The position numbers and the translations under genes were made by a program. Positions 37,953-47,159 of a stretch of 64,000 nt of DNA are shown here, in pieces. Origin of the DNA: Pseudomonas putida W15Oct28 (lineage in GTDB: Bacteria; Pseudomonadota; Gammaproteobacteria; Pseudomonadales; Pseudomonadaceae); contig NZ_JENB01000009.1 in NCBI RefSeq assembly GCF_000708715.2, positions 62,001 through 126,000 on the forward strand. Direction: 5' to 3'. The notes under the pieces are model-generated. The model did not search any database, was not told the DNA's origin, and was given only the letters and a program-made list of their open reading frames with translations. Numbering within the stretch: position 1 is the first letter of the stretch; each line of letters starts with the position of its first letter.

Positions 37953-38283
37953 GGTGAGGCTGGAAGGTGTTCGCCTCAGCCTTTGCAGCGCCTGTGAGAT
38001 CGAGCGCCGCCCGCGCGGCGCATCGCGACGCAAGGCCGCTCCTACATTTGTTTCGGGCCAGTCTCTCCTGTGCCTATGGCGCGCGTAGCCTGGGTGCATG
38101 GCTGGAGATAGATAAAGAGCGACTGCGCTCCCTTCAATACCGCATGGAACAAACAAGGCGGACAGCGGTGGTCTCACAGGATGGACTGGCCCGAAACAAA
38201 TGTAGGAGCGGCCTTGCGTCGCGATGCGCCGCGCGGGCGGCGCCCAATCTCACAGGCGCAGAAAACATCAAGGCAAGCAACTT
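37953..38283. repeat. Long palindromic repeat, copy C, with perfect 60-bp inner arms
   Basis: Positions 38004-38063 and 38184-38243 are exact reverse complements over 60 bp, from GCGCCGCCCGCGCGGCGCAT in to TTGTTTCGGGCCAGTC, around a 120-bp centre. Outside these, the arms continue as an imperfect inverted repeat (TGTGAGATCGAGC and CAATCTCACAGGCG). The centre is nearly the same as in copy A. Confidence 0.92.
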
Positions 38284-38298
38284 TATGCCCTAAGTCCT

Positions 38299-38730
38299 TC
38301 ACGTACGCCTTCGCCAGAGCCACCAAAGGCTCCAGACTTTAGCCCCTTCAGATGCAACGACAAGGGTCAACCAAAACCACGTGCTGGTATCAGGCAATAG
38401 CAAAATCAAGGAAAACGAGGGAATTATAAAGAAAATGCGAAAAGGGAATTGAACACCAGCCAAGTAGACTCCGGAGATTTTCCCCAAACATAGCAATATA
38501 CTACTGGCGATAAGGGATATCTGGACGGCCAGCCCCATCCAAATAATGAACTCAAGCCCTCCCCCCCACTGCTCCATGTTTGCAAGGGCAGAATTGAAGT
38601 CACTCACAAAGGGCGTCACACCTCTATTCAAGCTACTGAATACCACGAAAGAAATGTAAAAAGCATCCATACCCGCCCAAAGCAAACCGACCAACCGCGT
38701 TGACTTTGTCAAATCCATGCTCCAAGTCAT
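38299..38730 (-). CDS. Small membrane protein of unknown function, low-GC cassette
   Basis: A 143-residue protein with four predicted membrane segments (around RLVGLLWAGMDAFYISFVVF, FIIWMGLAVQISLIASSILL, FPFRIFFIIPSFSLILLL and FWLTLVVASEGAKVWSLWWL) and a basic end, RRRT. Its start overlaps the stop of the upstream gene (ATGA at 38727-38730), so the two are coupled and probably act together. I do not recognise the family. Codon use and base composition are AT-richer than the chromosome around it, suggesting transfer. Confidence 0.65.
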   Translation of the reverse strand: MTWSMDLTKSTRLVGLLWAGMDAFYISFVVFSSLNRGVTPFVSDFNSALANMEQWGGGLEFIIWMGLAVQISLIASSILLCLGKISGVYLAGVQFPFRIFFIIPSFSLILLLPDTSTWFWLTLVVASEGAKVWSLWWLWRRRT

Positions 38731-39236
38731 TTTTGTTTTAGCTCATACTCTTCGTTGGCGATGACTGGCCGCCAATGCCATGAAGCTCCCGATACATCCC
38801 AGGCATCATCAGCCTCCACATAAATTTGCGTGACTATCCGCTCCATACCATATCTATGGATTGCTGAAGACGATGCAACGTTGCGATCCTCAGCGCCAAG
38901 CGGCACCCACTCCTGAGTTACCGTTCGCGTCGTATTCGCAAAATCTTTCCCTGACGACAAAAAGGCTCGACCTTCATCGCCTCTCGACACCAGGTAATTC
39001 GCAACAAAGGCAGCACTCGAGGCAAATTTATTAACACGCATAGACGTTATCTTCCATTTGCCCGGACCACTCACATCAGAGACAGTGTTAATCAAAAAAT
39101 CGCCATCATTTTGCCTACTGCAAAGCCTCGCATACCAATTCTCTTCGGTATTTATGGGCTTGAATGCTTCGTCTCTAATCAGCATCCACTCGCCTGACGC
39201 AACCGGCCTGAGTGCCCTATCAACTTGATCGCTCAT
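38727..39236 (-). CDS. Soluble protein of unknown function, low-GC cassette
   Basis: A 169-residue protein with no signal peptide and no membrane segment, beginning MSDQVDRALRPVASGEWMLI. Residues 30-60 (ENWYARLCSRQNDGDFLINT) and the end (SGASWHWRPVIANEEYELKQ) show no motif I can name. It follows the 54-residue gene by 15 bp and overlaps the membrane protein gene by 4 bp, so the three form an operon. A soluble and membrane pair of this kind occurs in effector-immunity or stress modules, but nothing in the sequence proves this. Confidence 0.65.
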   Translation of the reverse strand: MSDQVDRALRPVASGEWMLIRDEAFKPINTEENWYARLCSRQNDGDFLINTVSDVSGPGKWKITSMRVNKFASSAAFVANYLVSRGDEGRAFLSSGKDFANTTRTVTQEWVPLGAEDRNVASSSAIHRYGMERIVTQIYVEADDAWDVSGASWHWRPVIANEEYELKQK

Positions 39237-39251
39237 AAGGCTAACCGAGCT

Positions 39252-39416
39252 TTAATACAGACCACATTCCTTCAAGAGCTCGGTCACACCAAATATTTCT
39301 CGAACATAACCTCTACTTTTCAAATTATCTCTAACTATCGAGACCGCAAAGAATGGGTTTTCGACCTTGCACAGATCCTTCTTCCTGACATCCGTCCAGC
39401 GAGTGAGCTTTTCCAT
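39252..39416 (-). CDS. 54-residue protein, first gene of the low-GC cassette
   Basis: Starts MEKLTRWTDVRKKDLCKVEN with a good AAAGGA site 6 nt before the ATG; the frame is open another 21 codons to 39479. It ends TELLKECGLY and is rich in charged residues, with no membrane segment. It could be a complete small protein or the tail of a larger lost gene. The strong ribosome binding site favours the former. No family is recognised. Confidence 0.5.
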   Translation of the reverse strand: MEKLTRWTDVRKKDLCKVENPFFAVSIVRDNLKSRGYVREIFGVTELLKECGLY

Positions 39417-39653
39417 TGCCAATCCTTTATTCCAAAAACTGACAATTACATGGTTTAACTCAAGAAAGCTGCATGGCAACGTCCGAAAACGTTGTGGGAA
39501 ATTTCTCTGTTTTGCCTGGGTAATAAGATCCAGCAGATGCCCGACCGCTAGGTCTCATTGCACTTTCTACACCCATATCACCCAAACCTATTAACCTCCC
39601 CCCACCCCACCCGATTCCCTACACTCGCAGCATCCCGCCTCAGGACCGCCACC
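39417..39653. other. AT-rich gap between the divergent cassette and acyl-CoA dehydrogenase genes
   Basis: About 240 bp that should hold the promoters of both sides. An inverted repeat CAACGT...ACGTTG is visible at about 39478-39495. No gene is seen. Confidence 0.45.
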
Positions 39654-41441
39654 ATGAGCCCCCGTAACCTCGCCTTCGGGCTCTACGAAGTACTCGACGC
39701 CGAAGCCCTCACCCAGCGCCCGCGCTTCGCCGAGCACAGCCGTGAAACCTTCGACGCGGCACTGGCTACCGCCCGCACCATCGCCGAAAAGTACTTCGCC
39801 CCGCACAACCGCAAGGCCGACGAAAACGAGCCGCGCTACGTGGATGGCCGCGCGGAGCTGATCCCCGAAGTGAAGCCCGCCGTCGATGCCTTCCTCGAAG
39901 CCGGCTTCCTCAACGCCAACCGGGACTTCGAGGTCGGCGGCATGCAGCTGCCCAGCCTGGTCTCGCAGGCCTGCTTCGCCCACTTCCAGGCCGCCAACGC
40001 CGGCACCACGGCCTACCCGTTCCTGACCATGGGCGCGGCCAACCTGATCGAGAGTTTCGGCACAGAGGAACAGAAGCGTCTGTTCCTGCAGCCAATGATC
40101 GAGGGCCGCTACTTCGGCACCATGGCGCTGACCGAGCCCCACGCAGGCTCTTCACTGGCCGACATCCGCACCCGGGCCGAACCTGCGGGCGACGGCAGCT
40201 ATCGGCTCAAGGGCAACAAGATCTTCATCTCCGGTGGCGACCACGAACTGTCGGAAAACATCGTGCACATGGTGCTGGCCAAGCTGCCGGATGCACCGCC
40301 CGGAGTGAAGGGCATCTCGCTGTTCATCGTGCCGAAGTACCTGGCAAACCCGGACGGCAGCCGTGGCCCGCGCAACGACGTGCTGCTGGCCGGGCTGTTC
40401 CACAAGATGGGCTGGCGCGGCACCACCTCCACCGCGCTGAACTTCGGCGACAACGGCCAGTGCGTCGGCTACCTGGTCGGCCAGCCGCATCAGGGCCTGG
40501 CCTGCATGTTCCAGATGATGAACGAGGCGCGCATCGGCGTTGGCATGGGCGCGGTGATGCTTGGATACGCCGGTTACCTGTATTCGCTGGAATACGCCCG
40601 CCAACGGCCACAAGGCCGGCTGCCGGACAGCAAGGACCCGCTCAGCCCGGCAGTGCCGATCATCGCGCACACCGATGTGAAACGTATGCTGCTGGCGCAG
40701 AAGGCTTACGTGGAAGGCGCCTTCGATCTGGGCCTGTACGCCGCGCGCCTGTTCGACGACACCCAGACTGCCGATGACGAAACGTCCCGCAACCAAGCGC
40801 AGGCGCTGCTCGACCTGCTTACCCCGATCGTCAAGTCCTGGCCCTCGACGTTCTGCCTCAAGGCCAACGAACTGGCAATCCAGATTCTCGGTGGCCACGG
40901 CTATACCCGCGAATACCCGGTGGAGCAGTACTACCGCGACAATCGCCTGAACCCGATTCACGAGGGTACCGAAGGCATCCAGTCGCTCGACCTGCTCGGC
41001 CGCAAACTGGCACAAAACAACGGGGCCGGGCTCAAGCAGCTGATTCGCCTGATCGCGGGCACCGGCGAACGTGCCAGCCACCACCCCAACCTCGACCCCT
41101 TGCGCCAGCCGCTGGAGCAACTGGTCAACCGCCTGCAAGGCGTCACCCTGGCCTTGCTCGGCGACCTGGCCCAGGGCACGGTCGCTGGCGCCTTGGCCAA
41201 CTCGGCCCTGTACCTCAAGGCCTTCGGCCACTGCGTGATCGGCTGGCGCTGGCTGGAGCAGGCGGTTCACGCCGAGCTTGGCTTGCTCAAGGGCAACCCC
41301 GCCGACCGCGACTTCTACCTCGGCAAGCTGCAGGCCGCGCGTTATTTCCTGACCTGGGAAGTACCGGGCTGCCATAATGAGCTGGCATTGCTCGAGGCGC
41401 GCGACAACACTTGCCTCACCATGCAGGACGAGTGGTTCTAA
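39654..41441 (+). CDS. Acyl-CoA dehydrogenase, long (about 600-residue) type
   Basis: A 595-residue FAD-dependent acyl-CoA dehydrogenase. The order is: an N-terminal extension, the flavin-binding block MALTEPHAGSSLADIRTRA and FISGGDHEL, the C-terminal helical domain with EYPVEQYYRDNRLNPIHEGT (catalytic-base loop region of the family) and a 120-residue extra C-terminal domain as in DmdC-like enzymes. The Met at 39654 was chosen (MSPRNLAFGLYEVLDAE). Substrate chain length cannot be read from sequence. It is 32 bp before the tldD-like gene. Confidence 0.88.
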   Translation: MSPRNLAFGLYEVLDAEALTQRPRFAEHSRETFDAALATARTIAEKYFAPHNRKADENEPRYVDGRAELIPEVKPAVDAFLEAGFLNANRDFEVGGMQLPSLVSQACFAHFQAANAGTTAYPFLTMGAANLIESFGTEEQKRLFLQPMIEGRYFGTMALTEPHAGSSLADIRTRAEPAGDGSYRLKGNKIFISGGDHELSENIVHMVLAKLPDAPPGVKGISLFIVPKYLANPDGSRGPRNDVLLAGLFHKMGWRGTTSTALNFGDNGQCVGYLVGQPHQGLACMFQMMNEARIGVGMGAVMLGYAGYLYSLEYARQRPQGRLPDSKDPLSPAVPIIAHTDVKRMLLAQKAYVEGAFDLGLYAARLFDDTQTADDETSRNQAQALLDLLTPIVKSWPSTFCLKANELAIQILGGHGYTREYPVEQYYRDNRLNPIHEGTEGIQSLDLLGRKLAQNNGAGLKQLIRLIAGTGERASHHPNLDPLRQPLEQLVNRLQGVTLALLGDLAQGTVAGALANSALYLKAFGHCVIGWRWLEQAVHAELGLLKGNPADRDFYLGKLQAARYFLTWEVPGCHNELALLEARDNTCLTMQDEWF

Positions 41442-41473
41442 GGGGGAGCCACCGTGTACACGGAGGCTTTTGC

Positions 41474-42916
41474 ATGTTCGATTCCAGCGCCCTGCTGCGC
41501 CAGCGCTTTGCCGCGCTGCGCAGTACGGCCGAGTTGTTTTCCCTGCGCCATGTGAAACAGTCGCACCAGGCGCTGTCGGTTCGTCGCAACGTTGCCGAAC
41601 CACCGTTCTTCAGCCAGGACGAAGGCGCCATGCTCACCGTGCGGGTCAATGGCGTGGAGGCTTACGCGGCCACCGCCGACCTGTCCCAGGCTGGTCTGCA
41701 ACGCGCACTGGAACAAGCCGAGGCACTGGCCCGGCAGATCGCCCCGCACAGCCTGCTCGACCTGCGCGACCAGCCAGTGACCAATGCCCGTCACGACCAC
41801 ATTTCGCCCAATTTCGAGCAACCCGTGCCCTCCCTCGCCGACTGCCTTGGCCTGCTGGCTGCCGAATCGGCCAGCGTGCCCAAGGACAGCCGCCTGGTGG
41901 ACTGGCAGGCCAACCTGGGCCTGACCTTGGTCGAGCAAACCTACCTCAACTCGGCGGGTGCCGAACTGCGCCATGCCCAGCGTTTCCTGTTCCCGGGGCT
42001 GGGCGTAACCGCCAGCGATGGCCAGGACAGCCAGAGCCGTAGCCTGGGCCGCGACAACTTCGGCCAGCAGGGCGGTTTCGAGATCATCGAGCGCTGTGGG
42101 CTGGTCGGCGCCGCCCGGCAGGTCGCCGATGAGGCGCTGCAACTGCTGCTGGCCCCCAACACCCCCAGCGGCCCGCGCGACCTGCTGCTGATGCCCGACC
42201 AGATGATGCTGCAGATCCACGAGTCCATCGGCCACCCGCTGGAAATGGACCGCATCCTCGGCGACGAGCGCAACTACGCGGGCACCAGCTTCGTCAAAGC
42301 CAGCGACTTCGGCCACCTGCAGTACGGCTCCAGCCTGTTGAACGTGACTTTCGACCCGACCATCGGCGAGGAGCTGGCCAGCTACAGCTTTGATGATGAC
42401 GGCACCCCGGCCAGCAAGCAGTTCCTGATCCGCGACGGCCTGCTGCTGCGCCCACTGGGCGGCGCGCTGTCGCAGTTCCGTTCCGGCCTGGACGGCGTGG
42501 CCAACAGCCGCGCCTGTGGCTGGAACCGTGCGCCGATCGACCGCATGGCCAACCTCAACATCGAACCGGGCGACCAGCGCCTGGAGCAGCTGGTGCAGGG
42601 CATCGAGCACGGCATCCTGATGCGTACCAACCGCTCGTGGTCCATCGATGATGCGCGCAACAAGTTCCAGTTCGGCTGTGAATTTGGCCAGTTGATTGAA
42701 AACGGCGAGCTCAAGGGCATCGTCAAGAACCCCAACTACCGCGGCATCTCCGCACAGTTCTGGCGCAACCTGTCGGCCGTCGGCGACCGCAGCACCTTCC
42801 AGGTACTGGGCACGCCCAACTGTGGCAAAGGCGAACCTAACCAGGTGGTGCGGGTCGGCCATGCCTCGCCGGCCTGCGTATTCCGCCAGATCGACGTATT
42901 CGGAGGGGACGCCTGA
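41474..42916 (+). CDS. TldD-family metalloprotease subunit
   Basis: A 480-residue protein of the TldD/PmbA (U62) family. The zinc-binding motif is intact in LQIHESIGHPLEMDRIL (HEXXXH), so this is the catalytic subunit. A GGAGG site precedes the Met at 41474. Its stop overlaps the next start (TGATG), giving a coupled TldD-TldE pair that forms the active heterodimer. TldD/E pairs process small peptides such as microcins. The N-terminal sequence suggests this is not the usual housekeeping TldD; the substrate is unknown. Confidence 0.88.
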   Translation: MFDSSALLRQRFAALRSTAELFSLRHVKQSHQALSVRRNVAEPPFFSQDEGAMLTVRVNGVEAYAATADLSQAGLQRALEQAEALARQIAPHSLLDLRDQPVTNARHDHISPNFEQPVPSLADCLGLLAAESASVPKDSRLVDWQANLGLTLVEQTYLNSAGAELRHAQRFLFPGLGVTASDGQDSQSRSLGRDNFGQQGGFEIIERCGLVGAARQVADEALQLLLAPNTPSGPRDLLLMPDQMMLQIHESIGHPLEMDRILGDERNYAGTSFVKASDFGHLQYGSSLLNVTFDPTIGEELASYSFDDDGTPASKQFLIRDGLLLRPLGGALSQFRSGLDGVANSRACGWNRAPIDRMANLNIEPGDQRLEQLVQGIEHGILMRTNRSWSIDDARNKFQFGCEFGQLIENGELKGIVKNPNYRGISAQFWRNLSAVGDRSTFQVLGTPNCGKGEPNQVVRVGHASPACVFRQIDVFGGDA

Positions 42917-44235
42917 TGAAACACACTTTCGAAACACTGGTCAGGGATGTGCGCGCCGCCCTGCAAGCAGGCGAGCAGTTCACCCTCGGCTACAGCGCCG
43001 AACAGTCGCAATTCGTGCGCTTCAACCACGCCAAGGTGCGCCAGGCCGGTGAAGTGAGCCAGGCCAGCGCGCAACTGCGGCTGGTCCGTGACGGGCGCCA
43101 GGCGGAACAACAGGTGACCTTGAGCGGTGACGTGCAACTGGACCGCCAGCGCCTGGCCGATGCCCTGGCACAACTGCGCCAGACCTTGCCGCTGTTGGCC
43201 ATCGACCCTTACCTGCGCCTGGACGAAAGCGCCTGGCACAGCCACAGCCTGCAGGAACAACCCCTGCCCGAGCTGGACGAAGTGCTGGCCTTGCTCGACG
43301 GCGAGGCCGGTGACCTGGACCTGGTTGGCATCTACGCTGCCGGCCCGATCTGCCGGGGCTTTGCCAGTTCGTTCGGCGCCTTTGGCTGGCACCAGGCCAA
43401 CAGCTTCAACTTCGATTGGAGCCTGTTCCACGAAAACGGCCAGGCGGTGAAGGCCAATTATGCCGGCCAGCTGTGGAACGCCGACGACTTCACCGAGCGC
43501 CTGCGCCAGGCACGTGAACAGCTCGGCTTCCTCGGCCGCCCGGCAGTTACCCTCAAACCCGGTAGCTACCGTGCCTATCTGGCGCCTGCGGCCATGGACG
43601 AAATCGCCGGCATGCTGTGCTGGGGCGGTTTTTCCGCACAGGCCCTCGCCACCGGCAACAGCGCCTTGCAACGCCTGTACAACGCCGATGCACGGTTAAG
43701 CCCACTGGTGAGCGTTACCGAGCAGGTCAGCGGCTCGCTGAGCCCGGCGTTTTCCGATGAAGGCGCACCACGCCTGGATGTGCCGTTGATCCAGCAAGGC
43801 GAGGCGCAGCAACGCTTGATCAGTGCGCGCAGTGCTGCCGAGTTCGAGCTACAGGCCAATGGTGCCGATAGCTACGAGTCGCCCTGCGCGCTCAGCCTCG
43901 CACCGGGCAACCTGGCCAACGAGCAGGTCCTTGAGCGGCTGGGCACCGGGCTGTACATCAGCAACCTGTGGTACCTGAACTACTCTGACCTGCCGGCAGC
44001 ACGCATGACCGGGCTTACCCGCTTCGCCACCTTCTGGGTGGAAAACGGGCAGATCCAGGGGCCGGTGAGCACCATGCGCTTCGACGACAGCCTGTACAGC
44101 CTGCTGGGTAGCCAGCTGGAGGACCTGACCCGGGAGCGCGAGATGATCTTGTCGACCAGCACCTATGGGCAGCGCAGTACCGGGTCGAGTCATTTGCCCG
44201 GAGCACTGGTCAAAGGCCTGACCCTGACATTGTGA
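42916..44235 (+). CDS. TldE/PmbA-family partner subunit
   Basis: A 439-residue U62-family protein lacking the HEXXXH motif, as expected for the non-catalytic TldE/PmbA partner. The C-terminal block (LYISNLWYLNYSDLPAARMTG and RFATFWVENGQIQGPV) is typical. It is translationally coupled to the TldD-like subunit and followed by a REP doublet. Confidence 0.87.
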   Translation: MKHTFETLVRDVRAALQAGEQFTLGYSAEQSQFVRFNHAKVRQAGEVSQASAQLRLVRDGRQAEQQVTLSGDVQLDRQRLADALAQLRQTLPLLAIDPYLRLDESAWHSHSLQEQPLPELDEVLALLDGEAGDLDLVGIYAAGPICRGFASSFGAFGWHQANSFNFDWSLFHENGQAVKANYAGQLWNADDFTERLRQAREQLGFLGRPAVTLKPGSYRAYLAPAAMDEIAGMLCWGGFSAQALATGNSALQRLYNADARLSPLVSVTEQVSGSLSPAFSDEGAPRLDVPLIQQGEAQQRLISARSAAEFELQANGADSYESPCALSLAPGNLANEQVLERLGTGLYISNLWYLNYSDLPAARMTGLTRFATFWVENGQIQGPVSTMRFDDSLYSLLGSQLEDLTREREMILSTSTYGQRSTGSSHLPGALVKGLTLTL

Positions 44236-44243
44236 CTGGACTT

Positions 44244-44342
44244 GCCGGCCCTTTCGCGGCTAAAGCCGCTCCCACAGGATCTCCACTGCCCTCAAATGTG
44301 GTGATATTCCTGTGGGAGCGGGTTCACCCGCGAAGAGGCCGG
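44244..44342. repeat. Inverted REP doublet
   Basis: Facing elements at 44244-44279 (GGCTAAAGCC variant core) and 44309-44342 between the PmbA-like gene and the MFS gene. Confidence 0.87.
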
Positions 44343-44362
44343 CACTGACAAACGAGGAAGTC

Positions 44363-45790
44363 ATGCCCGAACGCCCCCCGCTGGACCCCGTCACCGCCCG
44401 CTGGATCCCCTGGGTGGTGGCCATCGCTTTCTTCATGCAGTCCCTGGACGGCACCATCCTCAACACCGCGCTGCCGGCCATGGCCCGCTCGCTGGCCGAA
44501 GACCCGCTGCGCATGCAGGGTGTGATCATCGCCTACATGCTCACCGTGGCCTTGCTGATCCCCGCCTCGGGCTGGATCGCCGACCGCTTCGGCACCAAGC
44601 GCATCTTCTTCAGCGCCATCCTGCTGTTCAGCTTCGGTTCGCTGCTGTGCGCAGCAGCCAACAGCCTCGGTTTCCTGATCTTCGCCCGCGTCGTGCAGGG
44701 CCTGGGCGGTGCGCTGATGCTGCCGGTCGGGCGGCTGGTGGTACTGCGCGCCTACCCGCGCAGCGAACTGGTGCGGATCATGAGCTTCATCACCATCCCC
44801 GGCCTGCTCGGGCCATTGCTAGGCCCAACCGTCGGCGGCTGGCTGGTGGAAATCCTCAGCTGGCACTGGATCTTCCTGCTCAACCTGCCGGTCGGCCTGA
44901 TCGGCTGCATTGCCGTATGGAAGTTCATCCCGGACCTGCGCGGCGCCGAGCGTACCTCGTTCGACGGCCCTGGTTTCCTGCTGTTCGGCGCGGCGATGGT
45001 GCTGATCACCATTGCCATGGAAGGCCTGGGCGAGTTGCACCTGCCGCACCTGCGGGTAATGTTGCTGCTGTTCGCCGGCATGGCCTGCCTGGCCGCCTAC
45101 TGGCTGCGTGCCGGGCGCGACCCGGAGCCGCTGTTCTCGCCCAGCCTGTTCCGCGTGCGCACCTTCGCCATCGGCATCCTCGGCAACCTGTTCGCTCGCC
45201 TGGGTAGCGGCGCCCTGCCGTTCCTGGTGCCGTTGCTGCTGCAGGTGGCGCTGGGCTACTCACCCGCCCAGGCCGGCATGAGCATGATCCCGCTGGCGGC
45301 AGCGGCCATGCTGGCCAAGTCCGTCGCAAGGCCGCTGATCGAACGGTTCGGTTATCGCATCATTCTCACCGGTAACACCTTGCTGCTGGGTGCCCTGCTG
45401 GCAAGCCTCGGGCTGGTGGACGAGCAGACCCCCTACTGGCTGCTGTTGGTGCAACTTGGCCTTCTGGGGGCTGTGAACTCCATGCAGTTCACCGCGATGA
45501 ACACGGTTACGCTCATCGACCTCGACGATGCCAGCGCCAGCAGCGGCAACAGCCTGCTGTCGGTGGTCGCGCAGTTGGCGCTGAGCCTGGGTGTGGCCTG
45601 TGCCGGCGCCTTGCTTGGAGGTTTTACCGCAGCCGGCAGCGCCGAGGGCGTTGAGAGCACCTTGGGCGCCTTCCAGCTGACGTTTGTCACCATCGGCATA
45701 ATGGCCATGCTGGCGGCGGCAATCTTCCTGCAACTGGCGCCGACGGACGGAAGGCGTGCCCGTCGTCCGGAACAACACATGGAACCTTAG
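44363..45790 (+). CDS. MFS drug/proton antiporter, DHA2 (14-helix) type
   Basis: A 475-residue inner-membrane major facilitator with about 14 hydrophobic segments. Motif D1-like SLDGTILNTALPAMARSL in helix 1 and motif A-like GWIADRFGTKRIFF after helix 2 are characteristic of DHA2 pumps; the sequence resembles MdtD. The Met at 44363 follows GAGGAA. It lies between a REP doublet and dbpA with no regulator gene nearby, and the substrate is unknown. Confidence 0.85.
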   Translation: MPERPPLDPVTARWIPWVVAIAFFMQSLDGTILNTALPAMARSLAEDPLRMQGVIIAYMLTVALLIPASGWIADRFGTKRIFFSAILLFSFGSLLCAAANSLGFLIFARVVQGLGGALMLPVGRLVVLRAYPRSELVRIMSFITIPGLLGPLLGPTVGGWLVEILSWHWIFLLNLPVGLIGCIAVWKFIPDLRGAERTSFDGPGFLLFGAAMVLITIAMEGLGELHLPHLRVMLLLFAGMACLAAYWLRAGRDPEPLFSPSLFRVRTFAIGILGNLFARLGSGALPFLVPLLLQVALGYSPAQAGMSMIPLAAAAMLAKSVARPLIERFGYRIILTGNTLLLGALLASLGLVDEQTPYWLLLVQLGLLGAVNSMQFTAMNTVTLIDLDDASASSGNSLLSVVAQLALSLGVACAGALLGGFTAAGSAEGVESTLGAFQLTFVTIGIMAMLAAAIFLQLAPTDGRRARRPEQHMEP

Positions 45791-45855
45791 GGCGAATGGC
45801 CACGAGGCTGGTAGACTGTGCGGCATTTTTCGCTTTCGCAACGCAGGCCCGCCTC

Positions 45856-47152
45856 GTGACCACCGAATCCACCGCCTTTGCCAAACTGCCGTTGTCCGCC
45901 GCCATGCTGGCGAACCTGGACGCCCTCGGCTATGCCTCGATGACGCCGATCCAGGCCCAGAGCCTGCCGGTCATCCTCAAAGGCCTGGACCTGATTGCCC
46001 AAGCCAAGACCGGCAGCGGCAAGACCGCCGCCTTCGGCATCGGCCTGCTGAACCCGATCAACCCGCGCTACTTCGGCTGCCAGGCCCTGGTGCTGTGCCC
46101 TACCCGCGAGCTTGCCGACCAGGTGGCCAAGGAGCTGCGCCGCCTGGCCCGCGCCGAGGACAACATCAAGATCCTCACCCTGTGCGGTGGCGTTTCGCTG
46201 GGCCCGCAGATCGCTTCGCTGGAGCACGGCGCGCACATCATCGTCGGCACCCCGGGGCGCATCCAGCAGCACCTGGACAAAGGCACCCTGGTGCTCGACG
46301 GCCTGAACACGCTGGTGCTGGATGAAGCCGACCGCATGCTCGACATGGGCTTCTTCGACGCAATCGCCAGCATCATCGGCAAGACCCCGTCGCGCCGCCA
46401 GACCCTGCTGTTCTCCGCCACCTACCCGTCCGGCATCAAGCAACTGGCCGCCGACTTCATGCGTAACCCGCAACAGGTCAAGGTCGAGAGCCTGCACACC
46501 GACAGCCAGATCGAACAGAGCTTCATCGAGATCGACCCGCAGCACCGCCTGGAAGCCGTCACCCGCGTGCTAGGCCACTACCGCCCGCAGTCCTGCGTGG
46601 CGTTCTGCTTCACCAAGCAGCAGTGCGAGGACGTGGTTGCCCACCTGACTGCCAAGGGTATCGTTGCCCAGGCCCTGCACGGTGACCTGGAGCAGCGCGA
46701 CCGCGACCAGGTACTGGCCATGTTCGCCAACCGCAGCAGCTCGGTGCTGGTGGCCACCGACGTGGCCGCGCGCGGCCTGGATATCGATGGCCTGGACATG
46801 GTCATCAACGTGGAACTGGCGCGTGATGCCGAAATCCACGTGCACCGCGTGGGCCGTACTGGCCGTGCCGGCGAGAAAGGTGTGGCGGGAAAGGAACAAG
46901 GGCGGCGAACCACTGCTGCCGGTGATGACCACGCTGTGCATTGCCGCTGGCCGCAAGGACAAACTGCGCCCTGGTGACATCCTGGGGGCACTGACCGGTG
47001 ATGCCGGCATCCCGGGCAAGCAGGTGGGCAAAATCGCCATCTTCGACTTCCAGGCATTTGTTGCCGTGGAGCGCGCACTGGCCAAGCAGGCCATGCAGCG
47101 GCTGAACAGCGGCAAGATCAAGGGCCGCGCCCTGAAAGTCCGCATCATCTGA
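45856..47152 (+). pseudogene. dbpA: dbpA, DEAD-box RNA helicase gene with internal deletion and frameshift
   Basis: The 5' part (GTG start at 45856) encodes all helicase motifs in frame: LGYASMTPIQAQ, AKTGSGKT, PTRELA, DEAD, SAT and HRVGRTGRAGEKG. Right after this, near 46880-46893, the frame shifts by +1: the original frame runs on 30 codons to a stop at 46977, while the other frame encodes the DbpA RNA-binding domain (GGEPLLPVMTTLCIAAGRKD to KGRALKVRII, stop at 47152). Compared with E. coli DbpA about 27-30 codons are missing at the junction. The product would be a helicase without its 23S rRNA-binding domain. A start at 45796 is also possible. Confidence 0.85.
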
Positions 47153-47159
47153 TCTATTT

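Noticed and set aside
33380..39653. Possible prophage or integrative element
   Set aside because: No integrase, phage structural gene, tRNA attachment site or matching direct repeats at the edges are visible.
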